Assembly (NCBI GenBank): GCA_017405545.1
Contig: JAFRAF010000323.1
Location: forward strand, 1 to 5,173
Direction of reading: 5' to 3'
Source of the DNA: Oscillospiraceae bacterium
GTDB lineage: Bacteria; Bacillota; Clostridia; Oscillospirales; Oscillospiraceae
DNA: 5,173 nucleotides
The position numbers and the translations under genes were made by a program. This document shows positions 4,997-5,173 of this stretch, in pieces. Under the pieces are notes generated by a model. It was not told the origin of the DNA. It saw only the letters and a list, made by a program, of their open reading frames with translations, and ran no database searches. Each line of letters opens with the position of its first letter. Position 1 is the first letter of the stretch.

Positions 4997-5173
4997 TGAA
5001 AGTATGGCAAAGAATTCCTTGATTGAAAGGACGGAACAGTAAATTTTCTGGCGTGGGGTTTACGTTGGGCGGTCGGTGTGGTAGCCTTGCCGTAGGCGCC
5101 AGCCCAGTGGACGCCTATACGGATGGCGGCCGCGGGGATGGCCCTTAAGGCTGGCTATCCGCGCCGACAGGGC
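4997..5173. other. GC-rich region after orfB without a supported gene
   Basis: After the orfB stop about 60 bp of mixed composition gives way to strongly GC-rich DNA. No reading frame with a start and RBS is convincing. Two possible hairpins are present: CCGTAGGCG (5090-5098) pairs with CGCCTATACGG (5112-5122) with a 2-nt bulge, and GGATGGCC (5137-5144) pairs with GGCTATCC (5153-5160) with one G-T pair. The stretch may be the right end of the IS, host DNA beyond it, or both. Confidence 0.5.

Larger units (their letters stand above)
3662..5080 (+). mobile_element. IS3-family insertion sequence (right end uncertain)
   Basis: The element carries overlapping orfA and orfB with a -1 slippery site, the standard IS3 layout. 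The left end is placed at TGGACACGG (3662), where the small membrane ORF loses its character; a second TGGACAC at 3684 is an alternative end or an internal transposase site. Beyond orfB, GGTCGGTGT at 5071-5079 is the exact complement of ACACCGACC at 3687-3695. This 9-bp match may mark part of the terminal inverted repeats but could be chance. No target duplication could be identified, so the right end may lie elsewhere or outside the window. Confidence 0.65.

Overview
The window joins a GC-rich carbohydrate-metabolism locus to an AT-rich accessory island ended by an insertion sequence. The strong GC and codon contrast, the glycogen phosphorylase plus GH13 enzyme pair, the GGAGG-type ribosome binding sites and the IS types all point to a GC-rich Clostridia-type Firmicute, probably a gut anaerobe. 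This is inference; no taxonomic marker is present.

Positions 1-2102 hold the host operon. The C-terminal end of a glycogen/maltodextrin phosphorylase enters from the left and contains an in-frame TAG at 79-81. Its stop overlaps (ATGA) the start of a complete cytoplasmic GH13 alpha-glucan hydrolase with an intact catalytic triad. Together these would degrade glycogen or maltodextrins: the phosphorylase releases glucose-1-phosphate and the GH13 enzyme cleaves oligomers or branched limit products. The GH13 C-terminal domain looks short and ends in a hydrophilic tail.

Positions 2021-3708 form a mosaic accessory island. A 170-bp direct repeat occurs twice (2021-2190 and 2844-3013), exactly 823 bp apart, with 6 mismatches and no gaps. 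Each copy carries the last 26 codons of the GH13 gene, a sigma-A-type promoter, a near-perfect 33-bp dyad that reads as a hairpin followed by T5, a strong Shine-Dalgarno sequence and an ATG. Different sequences follow each ATG. Copy 1 leads into a 12-codon reading frame, an overlapping start-less ORF that looks like a gene remnant, and then a 144-aa single-span membrane protein. Copy 2 leads directly into a 133-aa single-span membrane protein. Next come the left end of an IS5-type element cut off after about 21 transposase codons, and a third small membrane ORF truncated by an IS insertion. I read this as a cassette array in which one expression leader was duplicated and placed before unrelated AT-rich cargo. 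The cargo function is unknown.

Positions about 3662-5000 and beyond hold an IS3-family element with orfA (helix-turn-helix), an A7 slippery site and orfB (DDE integrase core, D-D-35-E intact). The orfs are in the -1 relation expected for programmed frameshifting. The last ~175 bp is GC-rich, shows no gene and contains hairpins; the right end of the IS could not be fixed.
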